A stretch of DNA of 21,541 nt, taken from NCBI GenBank assembly GCA_044225155.1, contig JBGAJB010000036.1:1-21541 (forward strand), read 5' to 3'. Origin of the DNA: CAYMBL01 sp044225155. Lineage in GTDB: Bacteria; Planctomycetota; Phycisphaerae; UBA1845; Fen-1342. This document shows, piece after piece, positions 1 to 7,772 of this stretch (position 1 is the stretch's first letter; every line of letters starts with the position of its first letter). Made by a program: the position numbers and the translations under genes. The notes under the pieces were generated by a model. It was not told the origin of the DNA and made no database searches. It saw nothing but the letters and a program-made list of their open reading frames with translations.

Positions 1-765
1 GTGGATCTGATCGTCACCGCCACGATTACGCCCGACTATCTGCTGCCGAGCACGGCCTGCCTCTTGCAGAGCGAGCTGGGTTGCCGCTGGGTACCGGCGT
101 TTGATCTCGTGGCGGCGTGCTCGGGCTTTGTGTACGGCCTGGTTTCAGCCGCGCAGCACATTGTTTCCGGCATGGCGAAAAACGCGCTGGTCGTCGGCGC
201 GGAATGCCTGACGCGGATTACCGACATGGAGGATCGCACGACCGCGATTCTCTTCGGGGACGGCGCGGGTGCGGCGGTCCTGCGGCCGAGCACTGATCCG
301 AATCGCGGCATTCTCGCCGCCAACATGGGCGCCGATGGCGGGCGCGCGAAGCTGATCTGGGTGCCGGCCGGCGGCGCGGCCGAACCGGCCAGCCAGCGCA
401 CGATCAACGAGCGTCTGCACTGCATGCGAATGAAAGGCCGCGAGGTCTACAAATTCGCAGTGACGCAGATGCAGGAGCTGCTGGATCAGACGCTGGCCGA
501 GGCGGGAGTTACCGCCAACGACCTCAAGCTGATCGTGCCGCATCAATCCAACCAGCGCATCATCGAATCGGCCTGCGAGAAACTGAATCTGCCGGCCGAG
601 CGCGTCGTGATTAACATCGATCGATATGGCAACACGTCGGCCGCCTCGGTGCCGATGGCGCTGCACGAAGCCGTGATGGACGGGCGGCTGAAGCGTGGCG
701 ATCTGGTGCTGCTGATCGCGTTTGGCGCGGGACTGACCTGGGCTTCCGTCCTGCTGAGATACTAA
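1..765 (+). CDS. fabH: 3-oxoacyl-ACP synthase III (KAS III), 5'-truncated by window start
   Basis: FabH condenses acetyl-CoA with malonyl-ACP, the step that starts type II fatty-acid synthesis in the cytoplasm. The 254 visible residues carry the full Cys-His-Asn triad: Cys40 in AACSGF, His181 in VPHQSN and Asn211 in YGNTSAAS. The glycine-rich LFGDGAGAA stretch typical of the family lies between Cys and His. Complete FabH proteins are roughly 320-330 residues, so about 70-80 N-terminal residues lie upstream of the window. The GTG at base 1 is therefore probably an internal Val codon and not the start. The stop is followed after 3 bases by the ATG of fabD, so the genes are very likely co-transcribed. 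The triad and position beside fabD-fabG favour FabH over other thiolase-fold enzymes. Confidence 0.95.
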   Translation: MDLIVTATITPDYLLPSTACLLQSELGCRWVPAFDLVAACSGFVYGLVSAAQHIVSGMAKNALVVGAECLTRITDMEDRTTAILFGDGAGAAVLRPSTDPNRGILAANMGADGGRAKLIWVPAGGAAEPASQRTINERLHCMRMKGREVYKFAVTQMQELLDQTLAEAGVTANDLKLIVPHQSNQRIIESACEKLNLPAERVVINIDRYGNTSAASVPMALHEAVMDGRLKRGDLVLLIAFGAGLTWASVLLRY

Positions 766-768
766 GTG

Positions 769-1710
769 ATGTCACACGCCGCACTCTTCCCCGGGCAGGG
801 CGCCCAACTCGTCGGCATGGGAGCCGACGTGGTCCAGCAGTCGCCCCGGGCCCGCGAAATCTTTTCCGCCGCCGATGCCTTGCTCGGCCTGCCGCTTTCG
901 CAGTACTGCTTCACCGGGCCGGCGGAAAAGCTCGAAGAAACCGACATTCAACAACCCGCGATCTTCGTCACCAGCGTGGCGCTCTATCACGCCGCGATTG
1001 ACGGCGGCCGCATTCGTCCGACGCAGTTCGTGGCGATGGCGGGGCTGAGCCTGGGTGAATACACGGCGCTGCACCTCGCGGAAGCGCTGCCGTTTGAAGA
1101 CGCCTTGCGACTCGTCTATCGCCGCGGGCAGCTCATGCAGGAAGCGGCCCGCAAATCGGCCGGCGGCATGGTTGCGCTGATCGGGATGGACGAGGAAAAG
1201 GCCCTCGCGCTTTGTGAATCGGTGGGGGCGTCCGGCCGTGTCAGTCCTGCGAATTACAACTGTCCAGGACAGATCGTCATTTCGGGCGACAAGGCGGCCT
1301 GCGAAGCGGCGGCCACGCGCGCCGAGGAATTCGGCGGGAAGGCGACCGTGCTAAAAGTGGCCGGCGCCTTCCACAGTGAATTGATGAGACCGGCCGCCGA
1401 CGCTTTTCGCGAAACGCTGGCCGCGGCGAAATTTGCGAAGCCGCGCGTTCGCGTGCTGGCCAATGTTGATGCGGGTGTGCACGCCGAGCCGGCCGCGATT
1501 CGCGAATCGCTCTACCACCAGGTCTGCAATCCGGTGCGCTGGGAAGCCTGCGTGCGGCGGCTGATGTCCGAGGGCGTCGCGGAATTCTGGGAGATCGGTC
1601 CGAATCGCGTTCTCACCGGCCACATGCGTAGAATCGATCGCAAGGCCAAGATCACGAACATCAGCACCGCGGCCGATCTGGCGCCGCCCAGCAGCGGAGG
1701 TGCGGCATGA
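769..1710 (+). CDS. fabD: malonyl-CoA:ACP transacylase
   Basis: FabD moves the malonyl group from CoA to acyl carrier protein, supplying the extender unit used by FabH and later condensing enzymes. The protein (313 residues from the ATG at 769) has the N-terminal FPGQGAQ motif, the nucleophile elbow GLSLGEY with Ser94, the RRGQLMQEA segment with the substrate-carboxylate Arg, and the catalytic His202 in AGAFHSELM. The C-terminal EIGPNRVLTGH block is also typical, and the length is normal. A GTG lies directly before the ATG (766); the ATG gives the usual short N-terminus before the first beta strand, so I prefer it. The stop overlaps the fabG start as ATGA, which implies translational coupling. 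Confidence 0.96.
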   Translation: MSHAALFPGQGAQLVGMGADVVQQSPRAREIFSAADALLGLPLSQYCFTGPAEKLEETDIQQPAIFVTSVALYHAAIDGGRIRPTQFVAMAGLSLGEYTALHLAEALPFEDALRLVYRRGQLMQEAARKSAGGMVALIGMDEEKALALCESVGASGRVSPANYNCPGQIVISGDKAACEAAATRAEEFGGKATVLKVAGAFHSELMRPAADAFRETLAAAKFAKPRVRVLANVDAGVHAEPAAIRESLYHQVCNPVRWEACVRRLMSEGVAEFWEIGPNRVLTGHMRRIDRKAKITNISTAADLAPPSSGGAA

Positions 1711-2474
1711 CGCTCGAAGGACAAATCGCCCTCGTCACGGGCGGATCGCGCGGGATCGGCAAGGCCATCTGCCAGGCTCTCGCCGGTGAAGGTGCGACGG
1801 TCTACGCCACGGGCCGCAGCACGTCGTCCGTGAGCGCCTGGACGGCCGAGAACGCGACCTGGCAACAGCGGGTGATTCCGGTCGCGCTGGAGATCACCGA
1901 CAAGACGGCATGCCAGAAGACGATCGACGACATCCTCGAGAAACACGAACGGCTCGACATTCTCGTGAATAACGCCGGCATCACGAAGGACGGCCTCGTG
2001 ATGAGCATGGAAGACGATCAGTTCGACTCCGTGATCGATACAAATCTGCGCGGCGCGTTCTGGACGATCCGCGCCGCGACGCGCGCCATGGTGCGTGCCC
2101 GGCGAGGGCGCATCATTAATATTGCCAGCGTTAGCGGCGTGATGGGCAACGCGGGGCAGGCCAACTATGCGGCCGCGAAAGCCGGTCTGATCGGACTGAC
2201 CAAGTCAGTCGCGAAGGAAGTCGCGAAGCGCGGCATCACTTGCAATGCCGTCGCTCCGGGCTTCATCGAGACCGACATGACGGACGTGCTGCCGGACAAG
2301 CTGAAGGACGGCGTGAAGCAGCTCATCCCGNNNNNNNNNNNNNNNNNNNNNNNNNNNNNNNNNNNNNNNNNNNNNNNNNNNNNNNNNNNNNNNNTGGTCG
2401 CGTTTCTTGCCGGGCCGGCCGCGAGCTATCTCACGGGACAGGTGCTGGTCGTGGATGGCGGGCTGCACACGTAG
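1707..2474 (+). CDS. fabG: 3-oxoacyl-ACP reductase, interrupted by an assembly gap
   Basis: FabG reduces 3-oxoacyl-ACP with NADPH in each elongation cycle. It is a classical short-chain dehydrogenase: cofactor motif TGGSRGIG at residues 11-18, NNAG at 88-91, and the catalytic set Ser141, Tyr154 and Lys158 (YAAAK). The family C-terminus SYLTGQVLVVDGG is present. A good GGAGG Shine-Dalgarno (1696-1700) sits just before the ATG, which overlaps the fabD stop. Bases 2331-2394 are N, hiding about 22 codons between LIP and VAFLAG. In E. coli FabG this interval is about 13 residues, so the gap length is probably not exact, although the frame happens to be kept. The overall length of 255 residues is slightly long for the family for the same reason. 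Confidence 0.94.
   Translation: MTLEGQIALVTGGSRGIGKAICQALAGEGATVYATGRSTSSVSAWTAENATWQQRVIPVALEITDKTACQKTIDDILEKHERLDILVNNAGITKDGLVMSMEDDQFDSVIDTNLRGAFWTIRAATRAMVRARRGRIINIASVSGVMGNAGQANYAAAKAGLIGLTKSVAKEVAKRGITCNAVAPGFIETDMTDVLPDKLKDGVKQLIPXXXXXXXXXXXXXXXXXXXXXXVAFLAGPAASYLTGQVLVVDGGLHT
2331..2394. other. assembly gap (64 N)
   Basis: An uninterrupted run of 64 N lies inside fabG. The reading frame is kept across it (21 codons plus one base), but the number of hidden residues is about nine more than the E. coli family spacing. The gap size is therefore likely an estimate, and the two flanks were joined by scaffolding. Confidence 0.99.
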
Positions 2475-2527
2475 TTCGCCGAATCTTCCCGTTTCGCCGT
2501 TGAGTTCATTGGACGAGCATTTCTCTT

Positions 2528-3217
2528 ATGCCGTCGCCGCTGCTTGAAATCTGCGTAACGAGTTGTGATGAGCTGCGCGGTGCTCTCGCGATCGAGGGCG
2601 TTGCGCGAGTCGAACTATGCGCCGATCTCGATTGCGGCGGATTGACACCAGATATCGCTGAATTCCGGGAATTGCCGTCGGAGCTTCGCACGCGGACGGC
2701 GGTCATGGTGCGGCCACGGGCGGGCGACTTTTGCTACAGTCGGGACGAGTTACGACGAATGTGCGATTCAGCGGCCGAGTTTCGCGCTGCAGGGGCGGAG
2801 GCGCTCGTGGTCGGTGCATTGCGGCCGGACTGCACGATCGATCGCGCGCTGCTGGACGAGCTTTCGCGAGCCGCGCCGGGGCGCTTTGTGTTCCATCGAG
2901 CATTTGATCGCACACCCGATCTTTCCGATGCGCTGGAAGAACTCTGCGATTCGGGAGTTGTGCGTGTGCTGACCAGCGGCGGGGCGGACGACGCCGTGAC
3001 CGGCGCTGCAGTGCTCGCCCGGCTCCACGCACAGGCTCGGGGCCGCATTTCGATTCTCGCTGGCGGCGGGATTCGCAGTTCGAACGTGAAATCGCTGCTG
3101 GCGGCGAGTGGCATACGCGAGGTGCATAGCGCGGCGCGGAAGTGGGAGAACGGGCGTTATCGCGCGATTGACTTGGATGAGGTGCGCCAGCTGAGCGCAG
3201 CGCTGCGGCCGTCTTAG
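2528..3217 (+). CDS. cutC: CutC family protein
   Basis: CutC proteins are cytoplasmic TIM-barrel proteins historically linked to copper tolerance; the biochemical role is not settled. The 229-residue protein matches the family along its length: LLEICVTS at the N-terminus, RVELCADLDCGGLTP at about residue 28, the hallmark RPRAGDFCYS at about 61, FHRAFD at about 119, RVLTSGG at about 143, ILAGGGI at about 175 and EVHSAA near the end. The E. coli protein is about 250 residues, so this one is complete but short. It begins 53 bases after fabG on the same strand and may be read from the fab transcript. No metal-handling genes flank it, so the context adds nothing to its function. The ATG at 2528 is the start that gives the family N-terminus. 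Confidence 0.93.
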   Translation: MPSPLLEICVTSCDELRGALAIEGVARVELCADLDCGGLTPDIAEFRELPSELRTRTAVMVRPRAGDFCYSRDELRRMCDSAAEFRAAGAEALVVGALRPDCTIDRALLDELSRAAPGRFVFHRAFDRTPDLSDALEELCDSGVVRVLTSGGADDAVTGAAVLARLHAQARGRISILAGGGIRSSNVKSLLAASGIREVHSAARKWENGRYRAIDLDEVRQLSAALRPS

Positions 3218-3326
3218 GGGTGCGGTTTTTCCAGTTCGCTCCATCGGATCCCGGATGTTCCGGTTGGGGGCGATTTTGGGATCATGCATTCCGAAGCAAA
3301 CAGCCATCGGCAGGCGGAGTCCGAAA

Positions 3327-3362
3327 GAGCCATGCCGACGCGGAAAGCCATCGGCATGGCTC
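3327..3362. terminator. perfect 12-bp hairpin between convergent genes
   Basis: Bases 3327-3338 (GAGCCATGCCGA) pair perfectly with 3351-3362 across a 12-base loop. The hairpin lies between the convergent 3' ends of cutC (stop 3217) and the WD40 gene (stop 3408). There is no T-run after it on the plus strand; on the minus strand it is followed by TTTCGG, a weak tract. A bidirectional terminator is the simplest reading. An 11-bp direct repeat, AGCCATCGGCA, lies at 3302-3312 and 3346-3356. Confidence 0.5.
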
Positions 3363-3407
3363 CAACACGCCTTGCGAATCAGTTCGACCTGACCCGCGCG
3401 GCGCGGA

Positions 3408-5528
3408 TTATTGGCATGGCAGGCCGTAGGCCGAAAGCACGATTCCCAGATCGCTGAGGTCGACCGCCCCGTCGCCATTCAGATCGCCGCTGCCGCAATT
3501 CGACGTGCAGCCGTAGGCCGACAGGACGACACCCAGGTCGCTGAGATCAATGTCCCCATCGCCGTCGACGTCGCCGGTGCAGCGGCGCGGATTGCGCGCC
3601 ATCACGATCGTGCCGTCACCCCGCCCGAATGCTAACGACGAGCCGTCCGGCAGGAACGCGATCGGCAGGTTTGGCGACGGCCCCCAACCCGTTTCTGAAT
3701 CGTACGTCAGCAGCAGCGAGCCGCTGGCCGTGTCCCACGTCTGCACGTTGAACGTGTAGCCGGAGCCGGACAGGATCGTGCGCGCGTCCGGCGAGAACGC
3801 GACGCCCTGCATGAAGCCGTTCGGATCGCCCGCGAATGTGCGGACCACCGCGCCGGTGTTCAGATTGACCTGCACGAGATTGTCGCCGTAGCCGTCCGTA
3901 GCGCCGGCCGCGAACTGCTCGTCGCTCGAAATCGAGAGCGCGCGGATTGCGTTGTGCGTGACAGTCGTGATCGTGCGGATGATCGCGCCGGTCGACGCGT
4001 TCCAGACGCGCACCGTCCCATCGGCCGCCGATGAAAACACCTTGGTCGCGTCGGCACTGAAATAGACGCCCGTGACGGTCCCGGTGTGGCCCGTCAGGGT
4101 ACGAATCAGCCCACCCGTCGAAGCGTTCCAGAGCTTGATCGAGTTGTCATTGCCGCCGGATACAACGGTCGCGGAATCCGGCGAGAAATTGACAGCGGTC
4201 GTCCCGCCGAAGTGCCCGGCCAGCGTTCGAATCTGCGCGCCGGCTGTGAGATCAAACAGGTGCACGAACGGATCGGGCGTAAATGGGAACGAACCGGCCC
4301 CGGTCGCCACCATCGCATTGTTCGGCGAAATCGCCACCGCGTTCACCAGGTCCTGATGTCCGGAATACGTGCGAAGGTCCGCCCCAGTGCGGGCGTCCCA
4401 GAGTTTGGCGGTCAAATCCGCGCTGCAACTCGCGACGTACACACTGTCTTTGGAGGTCGCCACGTTCGTGATCGGCCCGGAATGGTGGCCAAATGTCTGT
4501 GTCAGAGTGCCGGTCGATGTTTGCCAGGTGTAGGCGTGATTGTCAGCGCCGCAGGACGCGAGCGACGCGTCATTGGCCGAAAACGTGACCGAGAACGTCG
4601 CCGACGCCGAACCATTCAGCGTGTGCAGCAGTCCGCCGGTGGTTGGATTCCAGAGCCGAATGCGTCCGACGCCGTCGTCGTCACCACCGCCCGCCGCGAT
4701 TGTCGAGCCATCGTGCGACCACGCGAGTGCATAAACCGAATTCCCCGTGCCGGCGTTCAGGGTGCGAACCAGCGCGCCGGTCGCGGCGGTCCAAATCCGC
4801 ACCGTCGTGTCCCAACTGCCCGACGCCACCTGCGTGCTGTCCGGCGACCAGGCGACGCCGTTCACGAAAAATGTGTGGCCCGTCAACGTGCGCTGCAGCG
4901 CGCCGCTGCTGACGGTCCAGAGCTTGACCGTGTTGTCGGTCGCGCCGCTCGCGACGCTCGCGCCATTCGGCGAGATTGCGACCGCTTCGACGCGATTTCC
5001 GTGCCCCGTCAACGTGTGAGTTTCGAGGCCGCTGGCAGTCGACCAGAGCCGCACCATCGAATCGCTGCCGCCCGTGGCAATCGTGCTGCCGTCGGGCGAG
5101 ATCGAAATCGAAAGCAGGTCATAGCTGACGCCTGCGTTCAGGCCGCGAATCAGCGTCCCCTCGTTGACGTCCCACTGCTTCAGCGTCGAATCCGGAAATC
5201 CGGGCAGCCAATCCCCGACGGTATAGAGCGTCCCGTCCGGCGCGAACGCGAGATCATTGATGCCAACATACGCCGCGCCGATCGTCCGAATCAGCGTGGC
5301 ATCCGAAATGCGCCAGATCTTGATGGTGTAGTCGCCGGAGCTGCAGGTGGCCATCGTTTGGCCATCGGGGGAGTAGGCCACGCCGGAAGTGCCGCCGAAT
5401 CCGCCGTGCCCCCCACCAATCCAAACAAGATCGGGGCGCGAGGAAACCGCCGCCACGCTCCACGCACAACAAGCCATTACAAAAATCACGGGTGAGATTG
5501 AAACCAGTCGACCAGTGGAAAGCGTCAT
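3408..5528 (-). CDS. secreted WD40 beta-propeller protein with dockerin-like C-terminus
   Basis: This 706-residue protein starts with a signal peptide (a hydrophobic stretch ending near CAWSVAA) and then carries about 14 WD40-type blades, recognisable by repeated AxSPDGxxxASGSxDxTVRLW and TLTGH elements, from about residue 40 to 650. Fourteen blades fit two seven-bladed propellers, a scaffold for protein binding. The C-terminal 55 or so residues hold two copies of a GDxxGDGxxDLSDLG repeat with paired Cys. This is an EF-hand/dockerin-like tail common in exported planctomycete proteins and possibly a sorting or anchoring signal (inference). The ATG at 5528 has an AAGGAG 8 bases upstream; a GTG lies immediately before it. 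It is transcribed alone, divergent from the transporter gene. Its partner is unknown. Confidence 0.9.
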   Translation of the reverse strand: MTLSTGRLVSISPVIFVMACCAWSVAAVSSRPDLVWIGGGHGGFGGTSGVAYSPDGQTMATCSSGDYTIKIWRISDATLIRTIGAAYVGINDLAFAPDGTLYTVGDWLPGFPDSTLKQWDVNEGTLIRGLNAGVSYDLLSISISPDGSTIATGGSDSMVRLWSTASGLETHTLTGHGNRVEAVAISPNGASVASGATDNTVKLWTVSSGALQRTLTGHTFFVNGVAWSPDSTQVASGSWDTTVRIWTAATGALVRTLNAGTGNSVYALAWSHDGSTIAAGGGDDDGVGRIRLWNPTTGGLLHTLNGSASATFSVTFSANDASLASCGADNHAYTWQTSTGTLTQTFGHHSGPITNVATSKDSVYVASCSADLTAKLWDARTGADLRTYSGHQDLVNAVAISPNNAMVATGAGSFPFTPDPFVHLFDLTAGAQIRTLAGHFGGTTAVNFSPDSATVVSGGNDNSIKLWNASTGGLIRTLTGHTGTVTGVYFSADATKVFSSAADGTVRVWNASTGAIIRTITTVTHNAIRALSISSDEQFAAGATDGYGDNLVQVNLNTGAVVRTFAGDPNGFMQGVAFSPDARTILSGSGYTFNVQTWDTASGSLLLTYDSETGWGPSPNLPIAFLPDGSSLAFGRGDGTIVMARNPRRCTGDVDGDGDIDLSDLGVVLSAYGCTSNCGSGDLNGDGAVDLSDLGIVLSAYGLPCQ

Positions 5529-5832
5529 CACAAAGACTCCTTCTCAATCGGATCGATCATGTGCCGCGAAGTTCTGCGGCTGCATGTAGACGCTGGGCCA
5601 TCAGTCCTTATGTACGAACGACGGTAAAGCCTTGCTGTATTTCACAATTCCCGAGGCGGAAACTCGCAATTCCCGCTGGTCAATTGACTTGCGCGGCACC
5701 GCACGCCGTGGGCGAACGGGCTTATCGCGTTTCTCCGGCGGTTCGGAAAACTGGCACCGGCCGTACGAAGCTTGTGGCACCGGTTTTCAACGGGTGGTGT
5801 TCGCGGTCCCGAGTAGCCCCTACCATCGCCCC
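5529..5832. other. divergent intergenic region with short palindromes
   Basis: This region separates the divergent WD40 and transporter genes and must hold both promoters, but I cannot point to convincing -35/-10 pairs. It holds a perfect 10-bp palindrome GTCAATTGAC at 5679-5688, a near-perfect stem at 5778-5796 (eight pairs with one mismatch, 3-base loop), and short direct repeats of CAATTCCCG and TGGCACCGG. The plus-strand reading frame stays open from 5632, but its translation has no membrane or family character before about 5833, so I treat it as non-coding. Confidence 0.5.
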
Positions 5833-6795
5833 GTGCCAACGCCCCACTCGCTCGCCGAGTTTGGAATGCTCTTCGTCCTCGGCCTCGTTGTCGGTTGCGT
5901 CGGAACGCTGATTGGAGCGGGCGGCGGTTTCATCCTGATGCCCGTGCTGATCCTCCTCTACCCCGCCGACGACCCCGCCCTGCTGGCGAGCATCTCGCTG
6001 GCGGTCGTCTGTGCCAACGCCGCCAGCGGATCGATCGGCTACGCGTTTCAAAAGCGCATCGACTATCGCGCGGGCCTGATCTTTTCCGCCGCGGCCATGC
6101 CGGGGGCGATTCTTGGCGCATTGACGACCGGATTGCTGCCGCGCCGGGCGTTCGACATCATGCTCGGCGTCTGTCTGACGGCCACGTCCGTTTTTCTCGC
6201 GTTCTCCGGCGCCAGTCGCGCCGCTCGCAACGGAAACCGCACCGCAGAAAAAGGGCCCGAAGCAGGCGCGGTAAATCCACTCGACTCCCCTTGCGCCACT
6301 GCCCAGCCAGCGGAAACGCGCGCATCCGCACAGGACGGCCCCAACATCAACACGTCGCTAGCCCAAGCCGATAATCCGGTTGAGCACCGGCCACCTCGAA
6401 TCACCTATGCGGCCGAGCGCGGAGCGGCCATCTCGTTCGCGGTCGGCTTTGTCTCCAGCCTGCTCGGCATCGGCGGCGGCATCATTCATGTCCCGGCGCT
6501 CGTGCTGCTGCTCGGCTTCCCGGTGCACGTAGCCACGGCCACGTCACATTTCGTACTTGCACTGACCGCCTTGGCTGGAACGGGCGTACACGTCGCGACC
6601 GGCACACTGCATCGCGGCGGGCGAAGGACGGCCGCCCTCGGCCTGGGCGTCGTACTCGGCGCTCAAATCGGCGCCCGGCTCGCTCGACACGCTCCTCCCA
6701 CTCTGATCCTGAGGGGTCTGGCGGCCGCCTTGGCGCTGGTCGGCATCCGGATCATGTACACCGCGCTGCACATCAGCGGCCCGGCCATGCCCTGA
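5833..6795 (+). CDS. TauE/SafE family membrane transporter
   Basis: TauE/SafE (DUF81) proteins are inner-membrane permeases linked to export or uptake of sulfite, sulfoacetate and other small organosulfur anions. The two-fold repeat of the family is clear: a first half with GTLIGAGGGFILMPVLILL and a second with SLLGIGGGIIHVPALVLL, each starting a block of hydrophobic helices. The halves are joined by a polar, low-complexity linker of about 65 residues (roughly 6226-6405) that is longer than usual. I chose the GTG at 5833 (320 residues); the ATG at 5866, right before the first helix, is an alternative, and the frame is open back to 5632. Neither start has a strong Shine-Dalgarno. No sulfur genes lie nearby, so the substrate is unknown. 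Confidence 0.85.
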   Translation: MPTPHSLAEFGMLFVLGLVVGCVGTLIGAGGGFILMPVLILLYPADDPALLASISLAVVCANAASGSIGYAFQKRIDYRAGLIFSAAAMPGAILGALTTGLLPRRAFDIMLGVCLTATSVFLAFSGASRAARNGNRTAEKGPEAGAVNPLDSPCATAQPAETRASAQDGPNINTSLAQADNPVEHRPPRITYAAERGAAISFAVGFVSSLLGIGGGIIHVPALVLLLGFPVHVATATSHFVLALTALAGTGVHVATGTLHRGGRRTAALGLGVVLGAQIGARLARHAPPTLILRGLAAALALVGIRIMYTALHISGPAMP

Positions 6796-6928
6796 GAGCC
6801 GCCGCGATGGGGCGGTTCTGCTACTGGCCGGGTAGTGGCTCAGTTTGCGCGAAAGCGCACCTGGCAGAGTTCGACTGTAAGGGAGGGGTCGTTTCCACCG
6901 GCGAACAAAAGCCCTCCCTTTACGGTCG
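6795..6928 (+). ncRNA. candidate structured leader: four consecutive stem-loops
   Basis: Four hairpins tile the start of the gene-free stretch before the Cys-motif array: 6795-6803 with 6811-6819 (9 pairs, one G-U); 6820-6825 with 6834-6839 (6 pairs, one G-U); 6846-6850 with 6855-6859, closed by a GAAA tetraloop and extended by CAG/CTG; and 6872-6887 with 6912-6928 (16 pairs including one G-U, with one bulged T at 6921). The first may serve as transcription terminator for the transporter gene, but no T-run follows any of them. The long final stem and the GNRA loop make chance less likely, yet G+C-rich DNA forms short stems easily. Function and transcription are inferred only. Confidence 0.35.
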
Positions 6929-7014
6929 GGCCTCGGCTGGGGACGCCGCGCGGTTCAGCCCGACGCACCATTCGCCGCAACCCGATTGACGGCCTGACGT
7001 ACACTTTTCAGGAA

Positions 7015-7030
7015 CCGGCCGTTCGGCCGG
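7015..7030 (+). repeat. 6-bp inverted repeat upstream of the first array gene
   Basis: CCGGCC (7015-7020) and GGCCGG (7025-7030) are perfect inverted copies around a GTTC loop, 39 bases before the first Cys-motif gene. It may be part of the mRNA leader or a protein-binding site; G+C-rich chance pairing is also possible. Confidence 0.3.
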
Positions 7031-7068
7031 GCGTCCAATTCTGTCAGCGGCCGGCCCGGAGCGAGATC

Positions 7069-7767
7069 ATGGCACGCGGCATTCGATCCCTCGACATCCT
7101 CTCCCACGTCCGCGTCGCCTCGCCCTGTCCAGCCTCGTGGAGTTCGATGGCGGGCGATGAACGCGTGCGGTTCTGTGATCAGTGCCATCTGCACGTGTAC
7201 AACTTGTCGGCCATGACGCGCGAAGACGCCGCGCGGCTCGTGCTGGAGCGCGAGGGACGGCTTTGCGTGCGGTTTTATCAACGCGCCGATGGGACGATGC
7301 TGACGCAGGATTGCCCCAGGGGGTGGCGGCTGGCGAAGCGGCGCGCGGGGCAGATGCTCGTGCGAACCGCCGCGATCGGCGTGGCGTGCTTTGCCGCCGC
7401 AATCGGCCTCGCCGCCGTCCCGCGCGGCGCCGGCTCGCTTCGCATGCGGTTCTTTCAGCCGTTTTCATGGGTCCCACAATGGGAGGCACGGATCACAAAT
7501 TGGCTGTGGCCCGTAACGAATGCCCCCACTCTTTGGTTAGGCGCAATGTCTGATCCGCATCCGTACGTCGAGAAATGGTGGCTTGAGGAGAATGAGCGAA
7601 TCCTCGATGAGGCCGCACATCAGCGAACTCTCCAATCCCCCAATCTCGAACGCGCCAGTGTGACAGCGCTTCGCTGGCAGGTCGCGAACGAGTTGATCGA
7701 AAGCGGCGCGCTTCCGGCTCCGAGGCGACGAACGGCAGATCGTCTTGACGATCTACGCGCGGAGTAG
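7069..7767 (+). CDS. Cys-motif single-TM protein, array copy 1
   Basis: First of four tandem paralogues; function unknown. The 232-residue protein has an N-terminal Cys module of about 85 residues: SPC (Cys20), a Trp/Met pair, GDERVRFCDQC (Cys36, Cys39) followed by VYNLSAM, EGRLC (Cys66) and DGTMLTQDCP (Cys82). A transmembrane helix follows at about 95-118, then the copy-specific sequence starting PRGAGSLRMRFF. The spacing of the Cys residues suggests metal binding or redox chemistry (inference). A similar PCxxxWxxM...FCxxCxxxVxDxS module stands at the N-terminus of many Bacteroidota proteins, also without a defined role as far as I know. The ATG at 7069 has GGAGCGAG just upstream; the frame is open back to 6835, but the extension lacks family character. 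The next gene starts 5 bases after the stop. Confidence 0.85.
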   Translation: MARGIRSLDILSHVRVASPCPASWSSMAGDERVRFCDQCHLHVYNLSAMTREDAARLVLEREGRLCVRFYQRADGTMLTQDCPRGWRLAKRRAGQMLVRTAAIGVACFAAAIGLAAVPRGAGSLRMRFFQPFSWVPQWEARITNWLWPVTNAPTLWLGAMSDPHPYVEKWWLEENERILDEAAHQRTLQSPNLERASVTALRWQVANELIESGALPAPRRRTADRLDDLRAE

Positions 7768-7772
7768 CTCGA

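Noticed and set aside
4086..5495. 469-codon plus-strand open frame opposite the WD40 gene
   Set aside because: Arg/Ala-rich translation without domains; it is antisense to a clear WD40 repeat protein, and G+C-rich DNA leaves antisense frames open.
5632..5832. N-terminal extension of the transporter frame
   Set aside because: The 67 extra residues show no family similarity and no signal-peptide character, and they contain palindromes typical of intergenic DNA.
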